NCBI GenBank assembly: GCA_030549335.1
Contig: CM060187.1
Span: forward strand, 50,674,203 to 50,738,202
Reading direction: 5' to 3'
Origin: Pontederia crassipes
Lineage: Eukaryota > Streptophyta > Magnoliopsida > Commelinales > Pontederiaceae
DNA: 64,000 bases
A program made the translations under genes and the position numbers. The number at the start of each line of letters is the position of its first letter. The stretch's first letter is position 1. Under the pieces are notes generated by a model. The model was not told the origin of the DNA and ran no database searches. It saw nothing but the letters and a program-made list of their open reading frames with translations. Below are positions 24,601 through 36,779 of the stretch, piece by piece.

Positions 24601-26380
24601 ACAACATTATAATTGAAGTATGAGATAAAGAATATTTGGATTGCAACTTTTATGGTAAAAAATAAGTAAAAGATAATTGATTGAAAAATCTTGGATCATT
24701 TAATATTGATGATAAAAGTAAATTGATTGATAATTATAATAAATAAATCTTTACAATTGATGGATAATATTTAATTGATAATTCTTAAATGGGTCTGAAT
24801 CGACTTGTGATCAATTAATGATTAATCGAAGATAACTAAAGGTGATTAATATTCATCATAATCAATATTGATTATATGGATAATTGTGTATGGTTCATTA
24901 TAAATTGGTATTGATATTACTAGTCTTAAATTATTTATCGTTATAAGTACTGACATGGTTTATATTGTTATTAATATGTGACCTTATATATTGATGCCCG
25001 GAGGATGAATGAGATGATTTATGATCCTCTAACGACCGACATGAACATGAATATGAACATTAATAAAAAAACTAATATTTTATACATGCGAGCTCCTAAC
25101 TCTAGATTATTGGGCATTGTACAAATTACTATTGCTAAAATCAAATTAAATGTATATCTTGATTTTGATGATGTAAAATTTATTTTAATTAAGCCATGCA
25201 CTGATGTAGAACCGTATGTTGATTGATTAAAATTTAAAATATCAAATTATAAACTTAAATAGTGCTTGTGATATTACATCTAATGATATGTTGAAGGCAT
25301 AGGCCTTATAACATTATAAATTGTCTTACACTTTTAAAGTTTGTCAAATATTGTATTTGTGAATCAATCACTTATCCCACTGTATATCTTACATTATTTT
25401 AAATTTTATCAAATACTATATTTGTGAATCAATCACATATCCCATTGTTGGTTGTAATATAGCTTGGTAATTGTTTTCTTCAATTATTCTTTTCATTAGA
25501 CTATTTGTTTTGATTATGCATCTAATTAAGATGGATGTCAATTAATTTGAATGCCTTTGGGTAAAATGTCACCTTTCATATAGAGGGAATATGAAAACGA
25601 TTGGGCCAGAATAAAAAAATAGTTATTATTTGAATTAGTTAAATTTTAAATTCATATCATATCCAATAATCAAATTTGAACTTTAAAGCAAAAAGAACTT
25701 AAATGTGTTTTTAGTTCAGCTGTGTTTTAAAACAAACAAGAGAAAAATTACTAAATAAATTAGTACAATTCTATTAAAAATGAGATATTGTTTATTAAAT
25801 TATAAATAAATTGATTTTAATTCATTGTTTTCAGTTATAACTTGTGTGTTAATATTTTATGTCATTCCATTATGTTATTTTAATAAAATCTTATTACTTG
25901 GATCGGGATCCTAACAATTAATCAGAAGAAAAAAAGATGAGAGAGGAAAAAAATTATTTAGTGAAAGTAATTAAGAAAGGTTGAAAACTATATTGATAAA
26001 TTAGTTAGTTTGACCAAACGACTTATAAACAAAAAACATATATAAGCTTATGCCATCTATTTTTATCTTATATTTATATAAAGCTCATGCTTCAATGACA
26101 ATTTCAAAGTGATGCAAGCTCAGAATTGCTACTTATCTTTGTTTCCTTTTTTTCTCCTTTTATATTTTATTTATTTTTTATATATGGAATATGAAGTGGT
26201 GTGAAGTGATCAGTTTTTTCCTGAAACCACATTGTTTTTTCTAAGTGCCCTCTGTCTCTCTTCCTATGTTTATAGAACAGTATTTTCCCTTAAATTTCAA
26301 TTCAGATGCTTCATATTTTTTTTCCTACTTGAGTGAACAACCCCTTATAGCAAGACTACATTCGCTCATTCCACCATTTT
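21660..26380. other. AT-rich gene-free spacer
   Basis: No gene is supported. The longest frames (60 and 82 codons) have biased composition and no domain. The portion 22860-23350 is less AT-rich and may be a decayed repeat, but I could not identify ends or coding remains. Confidence 0.5.
25323..25448. repeat. Diverged tandem duplication, about 65 bp per copy
   Basis: Two adjacent copies share TCTTACA, then GTCAAATATTGTATTTGTGA (second copy slightly changed), AATCAATCAC and TATCCCA. Confidence 0.7.
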
Positions 26381-26659
26381 AATACGTTGGACACAAGAAG
26401 GTCTTCGGAGGAGTCGACGTTGTGCCACAGGAGGGCAAATTGGAGAGATTTGAGTGCAAAGGTCCTCGTGGTGGAGTTGAGAAGATGAACAGCCTCCACT
26501 GTTGTCGTCATTGTTGCTCCTCCTCCTTACGAGAAAAAGTCACCATCGACTTTTGCTCCTCCTCCTCCTCCTCCTTACGAGGAAAAGCTGTCACTGGCTC
26601 CTGCGTTGCTGGGAAATGACATCGGCACCGAGGACGACGCGAAACTCTAGCTGAGACAG

Positions 26660-28330
26660 GAGGAGGAGGAGTCAGATGCACCACCTGCCTTAGCACAAAT
26701 TTTGATCAGCGAGAACACTAACGTATTTGCCATCCACCTCGTCATATTGCCCAACAATAAGGCCATCATGTAAGACTCCACAAACATTCGACCGACCCAG
26801 GTGAAGCTGTCGGAAGGCATGGATTGTCGTGTCGATCACAAGTGACCCAATGGTGAGTTGGATTGTTGCTCCCATGCGGTGGAGTTCGATCTCAAAACCT
26901 CCAAGATGAGACCCACTCACGGTTAATTAGTTCTACATTATCTAATAGGTAGGATTGCTTGGAGTTAACTAATAAGCAGCATTGCAATTAAGTGTCGTGT
27001 AGGTGTTAACTCTAATGTTGTCAGGGCCGGACCGGATCATCCAATCGGAACAGACCGCTGACCGGCCACAATTGCGACCCAATTAAAGCCCAAAAATCAA
27101 ACTCCAGTTTGAACTAAATTAAACCAAATCAAACCAGTTAAAACTGACCAAAATCGAATTTAACCACGTTTTTGGTTCAGCCAAAATATTTTTATTAATT
27201 TTTTTACTAAAAGATAATTTGATAAAAAAATATTATTATAAATTTAAAAAATATCAAAAGATGAACTTTCTCCATAAACATTCATGTCATTAGTCTCCTC
27301 CTCCATTTATACTTGCCAATTTACTCTCTATTTGTTACTACTATCAATGTGGGACTATTTTTTTTACACTCACTCGTTCTTTTTCCCTTCACAGTTTTGG
27401 ATTTATTAAACTTTGAGCTTTAACTTATGGATTATGATCTTATTCAATTTTTATAATATCATAAATGTATATTATAATATAAATTAATTATATTAATATA
27501 ATATTTATCATATTAAATATTAGTTATGAATGAATGGTGCAAACTTCTACAATAATACTATAATATGCTTAGTATAGTATAAAAACATATATACACAACT
27601 TTAAATTTCTGTTATTCAGGATGTAACAAGTCAAATTAAATAGTTAAGTACTACTTATAATATATATTTATTTATAAAATATATAATCTTGTCATAATAT
27701 TTTGGAAATATGTATTTGTTGCTTCTAACATAAAAATACAAAAAGAATTAACCAATAGAAAATTTGTATATAATAACAAAATTCAATAAGATTTTAATTT
27801 ATTATGTGTATAATAATTTTAATATCAAATCTTAAAATTAATTATACCTTTATCGTTATTATTTTTTTGTATAATTATATTTTGACATCATATATATTTA
27901 TATAATAAAAATATCATAGCTTGATTTATCATATCATAATAAATATAATATTTTATTATTATTCGATTCGACCTAAAATGAATACTTATTCGGATCGTCG
28001 TTCGGTCTGGTCCTAACAACATTAGCTAACTCATACGTGGTGTTCGTCGTATGCCCAAGCCACTAAGGGCAACCTGGTGCAAATTGGCGACTTCAACTTT
28101 GGTGGCAAGGGGTGCAATCTCTGACCACATGCAACACTTGCCATCAATAGATAGTTCGTACGTACGTGCATGACATGCATGCATGGAGGTAACATGTAGT
28201 AATCTTTAGTTCTCCATTGTTAATTTCATGCACACGGCCAAGAAGCTATATGAATTCCACGCAGGTACTCCACGCACCATATGGCAGCCGCCAATTCAAC
28301 TACAAGTTTGGTCTAACGGGAAAACCATCG
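26660..28330 (+). pseudogene. Glyoxal/galactose-oxidase-like pseudogene, split by a hAT-like insert
   Basis: Plant glyoxal-oxidase-like proteins are secreted copper-radical oxidases. Pieces in the right order match remembered family sequence: LPNNKAIM and PNGELDCCSHAVEFDLKTSK (26680-26930), PLTVN just after, then TWCSS and GNLVQIGDFNFGGKG (28033-28095), VQSLTTCNTC, and RYSTHH with RQFNYKF (28260-28310). The frame contains stops (for example after NNKAIM and VDHK), shifts by one base before PLTVN and again before RQFNYKF, and lacks both the N-terminus and the C-terminal half. An element at 27013-28024 lies inside. The upstream 26400-26660 frame, rich in Ser and Cys, is not a family sequence. 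A host-gene relic; function lost. Confidence 0.75.
27013..28024. mobile_element. Non-autonomous hAT-like DNA transposon (MITE size class)
   Basis: Imperfect terminal inverted repeats of about 22 bp: TAATGTTGTCAGGGCCGGAC on the left and its inverse near 28003-28024 on the right (19 of 22 matches). The flanks GTTAACTC (27005-27012) and GCTAACTC (28025-28032) make an 8-bp duplication with one difference, the size used by hAT elements. The interior is AT-rich with no transposase frame. It interrupts the oxidase pseudogene. If the true terminus is CAGGG, the duplication would have to be redrawn. Confidence 0.65.
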
Positions 28331-28449
28331 ACCTCCATGCCCGCTGGCCATGGAGGTCACCCTACCGGAACTTGAGGAGGAGGAGATGATCGAGGCTTTT
28401 GGAGATTTGCGTTAGGGGATGGTGGCAGTCCGCAAAACCTTTGATCGAG

Positions 28450-29200
28450 TCCACCCGAAATTCACCTTAAAAGTTTTAGGCATTTAAGAGAATTTCACGT
28501 AATTAGCTCGTTTGCTATACATCATTTAATAGCGGAAGACTTGATAATTTAGAAAATATTATAATAAATAAAACTTTCTATAATTATATCATAACTAATA
28601 CTTAAAAAAATATTAAATATATAAACCTTCATTACATCATTATTCTCAATGTTCAAATAGAATTATAAGACTTATTTAAACTTAAGCATGTGTAACACTT
28701 CATCACGAGCTTAATCTATCATCCATCACTTAATCTTTGTTATCTGCACGGATTTAAGATTTTTCAACTTGAGTATGTAAAGGTCATGCATGTCATAATA
28801 TCCTATCACATGATACTGATGCATTATCATAATAATAACAATAACATATGAACAAGCATGACATGAACTATATCATGAATCTTAACATTATATGATATTT
28901 ACATTCATTCTTCGTATAACATTCATGAGACATAAAACATGATAAAAATATATATTCATATCATTCATAAATAATCATGAGTTATCATTTCAATTCACGT
29001 TTATTATCATATAATCAGGATATCCTAGGTATTCATTTATAATTCATTGATTCTTACTTACTTTTTGACTTTTTTTCATACTTTAAATTCTTTTTAGGGT
29101 TGCTTTATAACCCTATGGATCTTCTTTCGTTCTTCTTTATTTTTTTATTATGTGATTCTTCATGTGTCATCTCCATCATTGATCTTCATCACATAATATC
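28450..29200. other. AT-rich repeat-derived sequence
   Basis: No gene is seen. Many CATAA and ATCAT motifs recur without clear boundaries, possibly old LTR-retrotransposon noncoding sequence. Confidence 0.35.
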
Positions 29201-29219
29201 ATATTGACTTTCATTTCAT

Positions 29220-29770
29220 ATTATAAGTCATATTTTAGGAACACACATCATAATAACGAGGGACTTTATTCTTATGTCATATTTAGAAATACACACTTTA
29301 TGATGAGGGACATTGTTCTTTAAAAAGTACATACACAGATATAGAACTTTACTTCTCAGGTTTAGATCTCCTTAAAGTACATAAATAAGTGCAGGACTTT
29401 ACTTTCCATCTTTACTTCATTATCATCGTTTTAACTTTATTTGTTATAAGATACTTTGAAGTTAAACTTCACTTTCATTCTTCATTTATCTTATAACATT
29501 TTTAATCTTAACATAGTTTAAAAAATCATATCAACATCATCACATTGGCTAATTAGGCCACATCCTTGGAACACGCACATAATAATAGTAAGATGCTTTA
29601 TTCTAAAGAATACGCACACCATGATAGTAAGAGAGTTTATTCCAAGAAATACACACACTTTCTGATAAGGAACTTTGCTCCCTGAGAAACACATACACAA
29701 ATGCGTGACTTTACGAGCTTAGGTCACTATGAAGTACATACATAGGTGCATGACTTTACTTCTCACAATT
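29220..29770. repeat. Degenerate tandem repeat array
   Basis: Units of roughly 55-60 bp recur with drift. Each has an ACACACAC- or ACATACAC-like element, ATAATGA or ATGATA, and GGACTTTATTC or TGACTTTACTT. The minus-strand frame 29518-29700 shows the same periodicity as repeated VCVF / LTI blocks, so it is a product of the array and not a gene. Confidence 0.6.
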
Positions 29771-29974
29771 GATGAGTGATAAGGATATTCTTCAACTTTA
29801 TGTGCATTATACATTATAATACATCAATTAATCATATCAATCATTCTTCATATTTTAGCCTAATTACGACTGAACATACATTTCGTGTACGTTGGTGTCA
29901 TATACATTCATCAAGCATCAATCCATATCATAAATACTTTGAAACTATGTTTAAAATAACCTAGGGATCATTGC

Positions 29975-30310
29975 TGATCGGTCATGACCGTGATAAGGTG
30001 GTCACGCTCGTGACCGTGGCCATGTAATTAATCCTCATACGGTCACGGTTATGACTGGGGGTATCACGGTCGTGTCAGGTCATCATGCTCTCTCGGGACT
30101 ACCCCTTCTCTTTCTTGCCTGCTCATCGGGCTTTGCAATCATGAATGTCCAGTTTTTGGACATATTCCTTTCGCTCACGATCGTGGTTGTCCTCACTCCA
30201 TCATGGTTGTGACAATGTTGTAACGATCGTGGTCGAGCTTACTTTGCATTTTTTTGTCACGATCATTTCGAGACCTAGCACGGTCGTGCCAGCGTCCTGA
30301 AAGTTCGATC
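29975..30310. repeat. Cluster of palindromic CACGGTCGTG-type motifs
   Basis: Contains the perfect 12-bp palindrome CGGTCATGACCG (29979-29990) and more than eight related half-sites (TCACGCTCGTGACCG, ACGGTCACGG, CACGGTCGTG, CACGATCG, GCACGGTCGTGCC). The block is GC-rich in an AT-rich setting. Similar motif clusters occur in the noncoding parts of some plant LTR elements, but I see no element ends here. Confidence 0.6.
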
Positions 30311-30349
30311 TTCCATCCGAAATTCTTGATCTTTGAGATTAAAACTCTA

Positions 30350-31549
30350 ATAATAAACTTCCGAACTTCTTATGATGTTGCATATATTTCTTCATTTATA
30401 TTTTAGATTTTTTTAAGAAAAAAAACTATATTCTCTCTCCAATAGCTATTCAATAATCATATACTAAACAACTCCATAAACTTTCACCACTTTCTTTCTA
30501 GGTTAACAACTTTCAATATATGCTTCTTTATTAATAGTCATATACTAGCTTTCATACTTCTTTCTTGATAACTCTTATTTAATTATGTTAATGTCAAAAT
30601 GAAGTGTCAAGTATAGGTAACTTATTTAATGTTAATTATTCATCATCATATATTTTATTATTCATCATGTATACATGATAAAAAGACCATAAGTTAAAAT
30701 CTTGCCACCTACTTCTGTATATATGATGAAAAGTCATTGTATTATATATATTAATCATTTTTAGCTTATAATACCATCCATTGGAAGGTGAAAAGTCTAA
30801 TTTTGTGCTATATAAGTCACAATCATGAAAAGAATTTACGATTGCATTGGCTACCTCGACGCAACAACAATTCTTCATCATACGTTTTGACAACTGTAAT
30901 TTATAATTTTGACAAAATCTTGGTTTAACTACAGTTAGTACAATATTGAATTAATAACAGGCGAGAAATTGCATCCATTTACTATTTTTATAAATGATTA
31001 AGACTTATTAGTTATTTTTCCTGGAAAATACTCATTAGTAAAGTTTTGAGATATGACTTAATGAATTTCTATTTTACTCAAAAATATTTTCTAAGATTTC
31101 ATGATTTGAAAGGTATAATTATTTTGTAACGTAAAAAGTCGATGTTTTCACTACAATGACACAAATAAAAAAAATGCCATTTTAGATTACCATGATTAGG
31201 CCATGGTCACCAACATGCATAATTTTAAATTAACAAATATTTGTTAGACATCAATTTTATTTTGAAAGGAAATGCTCTATAAAGTCGTCTTTTTCCACAA
31301 ATGTTCAATCGTTACATTTTTTCTAAAGGCATACGATAACATTAATCAAAAGTATGAGTAACATACAAAGTTGCATTATCTATTATGGAAAAAGGATTAA
31401 ATTTTAGAAAGAAGATTTTTTTTCCAATTGCAAAGCTTACAAATTTTTTTTAATAAAACTGAAATTCTATAATAAAATATTTATAGGTGATTTTATGTTA
31501 TATATGATGTAATTTATATTCCTTATTAAACTTGCAATAAAAAGCTAAA

Positions 31550-31550
<1 letters not shown>
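30350..31550. other. AT-rich spacer
   Basis: No gene or bounded element recognised. Confidence 0.5.
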
Positions 31551-31551
<1 letters not shown>

Positions 31552-31625
<74 letters not shown>

Positions 31626-31642
31626 GAGAGAGAGAGAGAGAG
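31552..31642. repeat. Compound (TA)n(GA)n microsatellite
   Basis: About 70 bp of TA repeats with two GT interruptions, then nine GA units. Confidence 0.95.
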
Positions 31643-32180
31643 AAAGATACAAAAATAAGAAAAAAAATCTCCAATAAAAAATATAAAAATACAAAACTAT
31701 TTCATTATAAAAGGATAAAAAAATAATACATTTGAAAATAATTTTTTATTTTCATAATATTGATTTATACATTAATTTATTATTAAATATTTGTAAAATA
31801 ATTAATGTTGCGCGAACCGCAAGTGTTTTCTAGTTTATTAACAAACACATAAAAATAACTTTTCACATATAGTCTTACAAAAAAAAGGAGAAAAAGTACT
31901 ACTTTATAAATTATGTTGGCTTGATAATTAGCGTTACCAAAGAAAAGGGTAAAGTCTCCGTAAATTAATTTTAAATGGGCCAGACTTAAATCGTTTACTT
32001 CATAGATCCAATTAGGTTGAGAGCTTGATCGGCCTTCAACTTTTATCATAATTCATATTATTATCGTCATTATAAATTTGGTCCTTTCCAAAACCAAATT
32101 CATTAATGAGTCAAATAAATATGACAACGTTGGATCCCTCTCACGTATATATGTTTTTAGATAATCTAAAATGCACTTTA

Positions 32181-32181
<1 letters not shown>

Positions 32182-32225
<44 letters not shown>
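32182..32225. repeat. (AT)n microsatellite
   Basis: An uninterrupted run of about 21 AT units. Confidence 0.95.
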
Positions 32226-32227
<2 letters not shown>

Positions 32228-32590
32228 TGTGTAACACCACGTGTTCATGATCGTCTCATAAACGCTACATAATTTTTAATAAAAATAATTTTCTAAAATA
32301 AATTCTATAAAGTGAGAAAATGATAATAAGAACATCTAAAAATTCATAATATCAACGAGCTGAAAACTATCATAACTACACAATATTAAAACTTCAGAAA
32401 AGTAATATCTAATAAATAAATCTATTATGACACAATCCTACACTATGCAACATCTCTGTTACTGAGTTTGACAACCTACATCACCATCTTCTATCGTCGA
32501 CTCACCTGCATGAATCATAATGCAAGAAAAATGCACGAGTATAAAAATATTCAGTACGTAGAGGCAAACCATTTTTTAAAACAAAAGTAT

Positions 32591-35500
32591 TTATCTATTG
32601 CAAAAAACCCCCGATACATCAAAATTCAAAAAATGGTTGATATCCGGAGGAGGAACATCATCCCACGAAAAATCAGAAGAAGCATTTCGGCCAAGATTTG
32701 CCAAGCAATCGGCGACAGCATTCACCTCCCTATAACAATGTGTATATTTGAAATTTGCGAAGGAGGAAATAATGTGCCAAATTTCATCCATTAGGTTCCA
32801 TAACTTCTAAGGACATCTGATTTGTCTATTTATAATTTGCACAAGAGTGTCGAAATCAGCTTCGAACCAAACATTTTCGTTGCCAAGCTGCCAGCATCGC
32901 CGGATCCCTTCAAAGAGCGCCCCAAGCCTCCATGAGGACCGCCGAGTCACCCGAACGCCGAAGGGCCCCTGCAGCCAGACAAACACCATAAGTATTTCGA
33001 ATGATATAGCCCGCACCCCAGGTTCATCAGTGAAGAAAAAGAGCCGTCGCTATTTATCTTCACCCAAGAGGGGGGTGGGGCCTCCCACCGGATCCAAATT
33101 GGATCTTGGGGGTGCAATGCCTCAGGTAGATGGTGGTAGAGATATTCCATAGAGCCAGCCAAAGTCCGAGACCAAAGAACAGAAATGGTTATCTGTTTGG
33201 AGCTAAAATGGACATTGTTACGTTGAATCCACAATTCCCAAAAACAAAAAGCAAGAAGAGAGCGAAGGCGAGCAGAGGAAACTTTGTCCAAATCATGTCC
33301 CTCGTGAATCCAATGTCCCTGAGACCAGGAAATCTTATACATGAATTGATATTGAAGCTGCTGTTGGGCAAAGTTCCATAACGCAGAAGCATAAGAGCAT
33401 TCAAAAAAGAGGTGAACATTGGATTCAGAGTCATTCCACATAGAGGACAGGAAACAGAAATGCTTGGATTAAAACAGGAGACAATATCTAAGGTTGGAAG
33501 CCGAAGGTGCTTAAGTTTCCAGAGAAAAATTTATACTTTTGGAGGTACGTAAGTGGCCCAAAGCAGATTCCAAGCAGACCGTCCAGAGTTTCTGCTGGCC
33601 CCAAGCTGGTAACTCAGGGAATGATATACCGAGCTAGCAAATGCATCACTAGAGGGATGATCAGTCCAAATCCATCTATCATCCTTGGCCGCGGTGAGAG
33701 ATTGAGGCAAAATAATAGAGCATATTTTATCAACTAGGGGCTGGCCAAAACATTGGAGCAAAAGGGGGCCGATCCCAGCAATTGTTGCAAATAAGTTCAC
33801 AAACATTCATAGATTCGAGTGAAAAATCGACATTAACATATGTTGGCAACATAATAAGCGGAATATTAAACAGCCAGGGATCATGCATCACATTAGTGAT
33901 TCTACCATTGCGGATATGCTTACTCAAACCTTCACGGATCTCCTCCATAGTAGAGCAAAACATTCTCCAACACCAGGAGCGGTTCCTGCAGGGATTAGTC
34001 TGCCAAGGGTGCTGGGCACCATATTTTTGCAAAATAATATTAGACCAAATATCAGTAGACTTATTCAAAATAGAAACCACCCGCTTGGCCAGTAGGGAGG
34101 TGCGAACATTCTTAAGTTTCCGTATACCCAAACCACCAAGGATCACAGGGAGCTGGACAGTGTTCCAACCCAAAAGGTGAAAGCCACGGCCATTAGCAGA
34201 TGAATGCCAGAGAAATGAGCGAGTAGATTTTTCCCAAGAGTTAATGAGACCACCTATAATATAGACAGCACTTAAAGCATGCATTGGAATAGAATTAAGA
34301 ACAGACTTAATTAAAACAGTTCTTCCAGCCATGTTGAGCAGTTTTCCTTTCCATCATGTGAGACGAGTTGTCGTTTTATCCAGTAACGCTAGCTGTTGGG
34401 AAGAAGGAATATAATGGTTAGAAATAAGCACACCCAAATAATGGAAAGGAAACTTACCCTGATTGATCTTTAAGGTGCGAAGGATAGCATGCTTTCGTCT
34501 TTTGTCTAATTTGCCAGGAACGAAAACCTCAGATTTGTTAGGATTAATATGCTGGTTGGTGAGGGTACCATACTGATTGAGTATTGTGGTAAGAGTCTTA
34601 CAATTTCGATTATTGGCAGCTAAATAGAGAAGTAAGTCATCAGCGTATAGAATGTGGGATAGTTCAAATGTGTTTATTTTAAAAGGTGTTAGAAGGCCAT
34701 CCAACGTTGCTTTGTGTAACATAGAAGAGAGTACTTGTGTGATGATGGTAAACAAGTAAGGTGAGAGGGGATCACCTTGCCTGATACCCCGATGCGAAGA
34801 AAAATAAGCTGACTGTGAGCCATTAATAATGCATGAGAATTTGGGTGAGAGAATTCAAGTTTTGATCCAATTGATGAAAGTATTTGGGTAGTTCATAATG
34901 TGCATGGCAGTGAGGATAGAATCCCAAGAAACCATGTCAAAAGCTTTGGCAATGTCAGCCTTGATCATAATGTATTTATGTCATCCTTGGGACAGGGAGT
35001 GAGCAATTTCTTGTGCGACCATAATGTTGTCATGGATTGAGCGGCCCCTGATAAAGGCAGTTTGGTTGGGTGCAATAATATCTGGTAATGAATTTTTTAG
35101 CCTATCTGCTAACATTTTAGCCACAATCCTGTATATTATATTGCAAAGGACAATAGGTCTAAAGTCAGAGACCCTGGTAGGCTTGTCAATTTTGGGGATG
35201 AAAACTAAATTTGTCTGGCCCCATTCAGGAGAGAGATATCCACAAGAGAAAAAAAATCAAGGATTGCATTAGAGACCGCAAGGCCAATGATATCCCAATA
35301 TTTTTTGTAAAATTCAATAGTAAAACCATCAGGTCCCGGAGCTTTTCCAGGCGACATATTCCAAATAGTGTTTCTGATATCGGAGTGTGTGAAGGGTGTC
35401 ACCAGTGCATTATGCATGTCAGGTGGTATTTTAGGAAGGTCAGGCCAATCAGATGTGGCAGGCCTAGGTTCGAGGAGAGGGGCCCATAAATTCCGATAAT

Positions 35501-36684
35501 GATTAACAAAAACATTCAGGATCTGTTGAGTATCAGTAATAGGTTGATCATTTGTGTCAAGAATGAAGGAGATCATATTTTTTCTGTGCCTAATCATAGT
35601 ACTTAGATGAAAATATTTTATGTTTTTGTCTCCGTCTTTAATCCAATTTACTCTAGATTTGCTCCACCATTTGAGTGTAATTTGTCTCAGTAGACCCGCA
35701 TGTAAATGATAGAGGGAACATAATTTTTGAATCTCAGAAACAGAGAGGAAATGATTTTCATATTTGGATTCTAGAAGTTGAATTTCAGAGAGAATTTCCT
35801 GAGCTCTGATTTCAAGGCGACCAAGACAATGCCTATTCCGTACGTTTTTTAATATGATTGAATGAATCATGCAATGAAGTAGTAGGAGATCTAGAAGCCC
35901 AAACACGTTTGATAATCTCTCTAGGTTCCTCATATTCAAGCCAGAAGTGTTCAAATTTGAAGATTTTAGATTTATGTCTATATGGAGATGAATTTAGAAG
36001 CAAGGGTGAGTGATCAGAGACACATCTTGGGAGAGAGGCAACTTCAGCATTAGGGAAGTTTGTTAACCAAGCAGTGTTAACTAGAATTGTATCCAATTTA
36101 CATAAAATCCTAGCATGGTCATTTCGGTTATTGCACCAAGTTAATCTAGGACCGGGAGGGGAAAGATCGATTAGACCATGATGCATAATGAGCATTTTCA
36201 GGTTCCTAGCCGAGGGAGAGAGCCTAAAAGGAGAGCCACCTCGCTTCTCCGTTGGGTTAATAATGTTATTCATATCACCTAATATTAGTCAAGGAGTGTC
36301 ACCGGGATCAAAATTATTTAATTCTGTCCATAGAGCATTTCTAGTTGAAGCAACAGTGCTAGCATAGACGCAGGTGATCAAAAAATCAAAATCATCAAAA
36401 GAAACGATAGCATGAATGAGTGGTGAAGACGTGAATACCGGAGTAACCCTAATATTAGTTTTAGCCCATGCCAAAATTATGCCACCAGCCGCGCCAGTGA
36501 CAGGAGACCAACAGCCGGACCAACCGGAGCCTAATCGGCGAACGACAGAAGCTGAACGAGAGTCATCAATGTGAGTTTCCAGTAAAATCAAAAAATTAGG
36601 ATGAGATTGTTGAATAATAAAATATAATCTATCTCTAACTTTACTACGATACGCTCCATGACAGTTCCAATAAAGAAATTTCAT
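32591..36684 (-). pseudogene. LINE ORF2 (endonuclease, reverse transcriptase, RNase H), broken
   Basis: The apurinic-type endonuclease starts MKFLYWNCHG (36684), has LLETHIDD and later SDHSPLLL (near 36020). Reverse transcriptase landmarks are GKAPGPDGF (near 35340), YADDLLLYL (near 34650) and FHYLGVLIS (near 34430). The linker TVLIKSVLNSIPMHAL follows, then a zinc-finger-RVT-like stretch with HLFFECSYASALW (about 33420-33370). The C-terminal RNase H shows INSDGS, an LMEAWGALFEG-like segment, FEADFDTL and NAVADCLANLG (32591-33060). Several frame changes and stops divide it (near 36280, 35900, 35000-34800, 33800 and 33450). RNase H at the end of ORF2 is known for a subset of plant L1 elements. 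Confidence 0.8.
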
Positions 36685-36779
36685 TTGTTAAGATCAAGAT
36701 TATGGTTATGACTGACTAGAGGTTGTGAATAGTTATTTACCTGATTCTCTGATATGACGCATTTTTGCTTAGTTGACTT

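Noticed and set aside
24978-25226. 82-codon frame in AT-rich spacer
   Set aside because: Biased Asn/Met/Ile composition, no homology recognised and no splice or promoter context.
29220-29770. CRISPR-like array
   Set aside because: Repeats are drifted, contiguous and in a plant nuclear setting; there are no unique spacers or cas genes.
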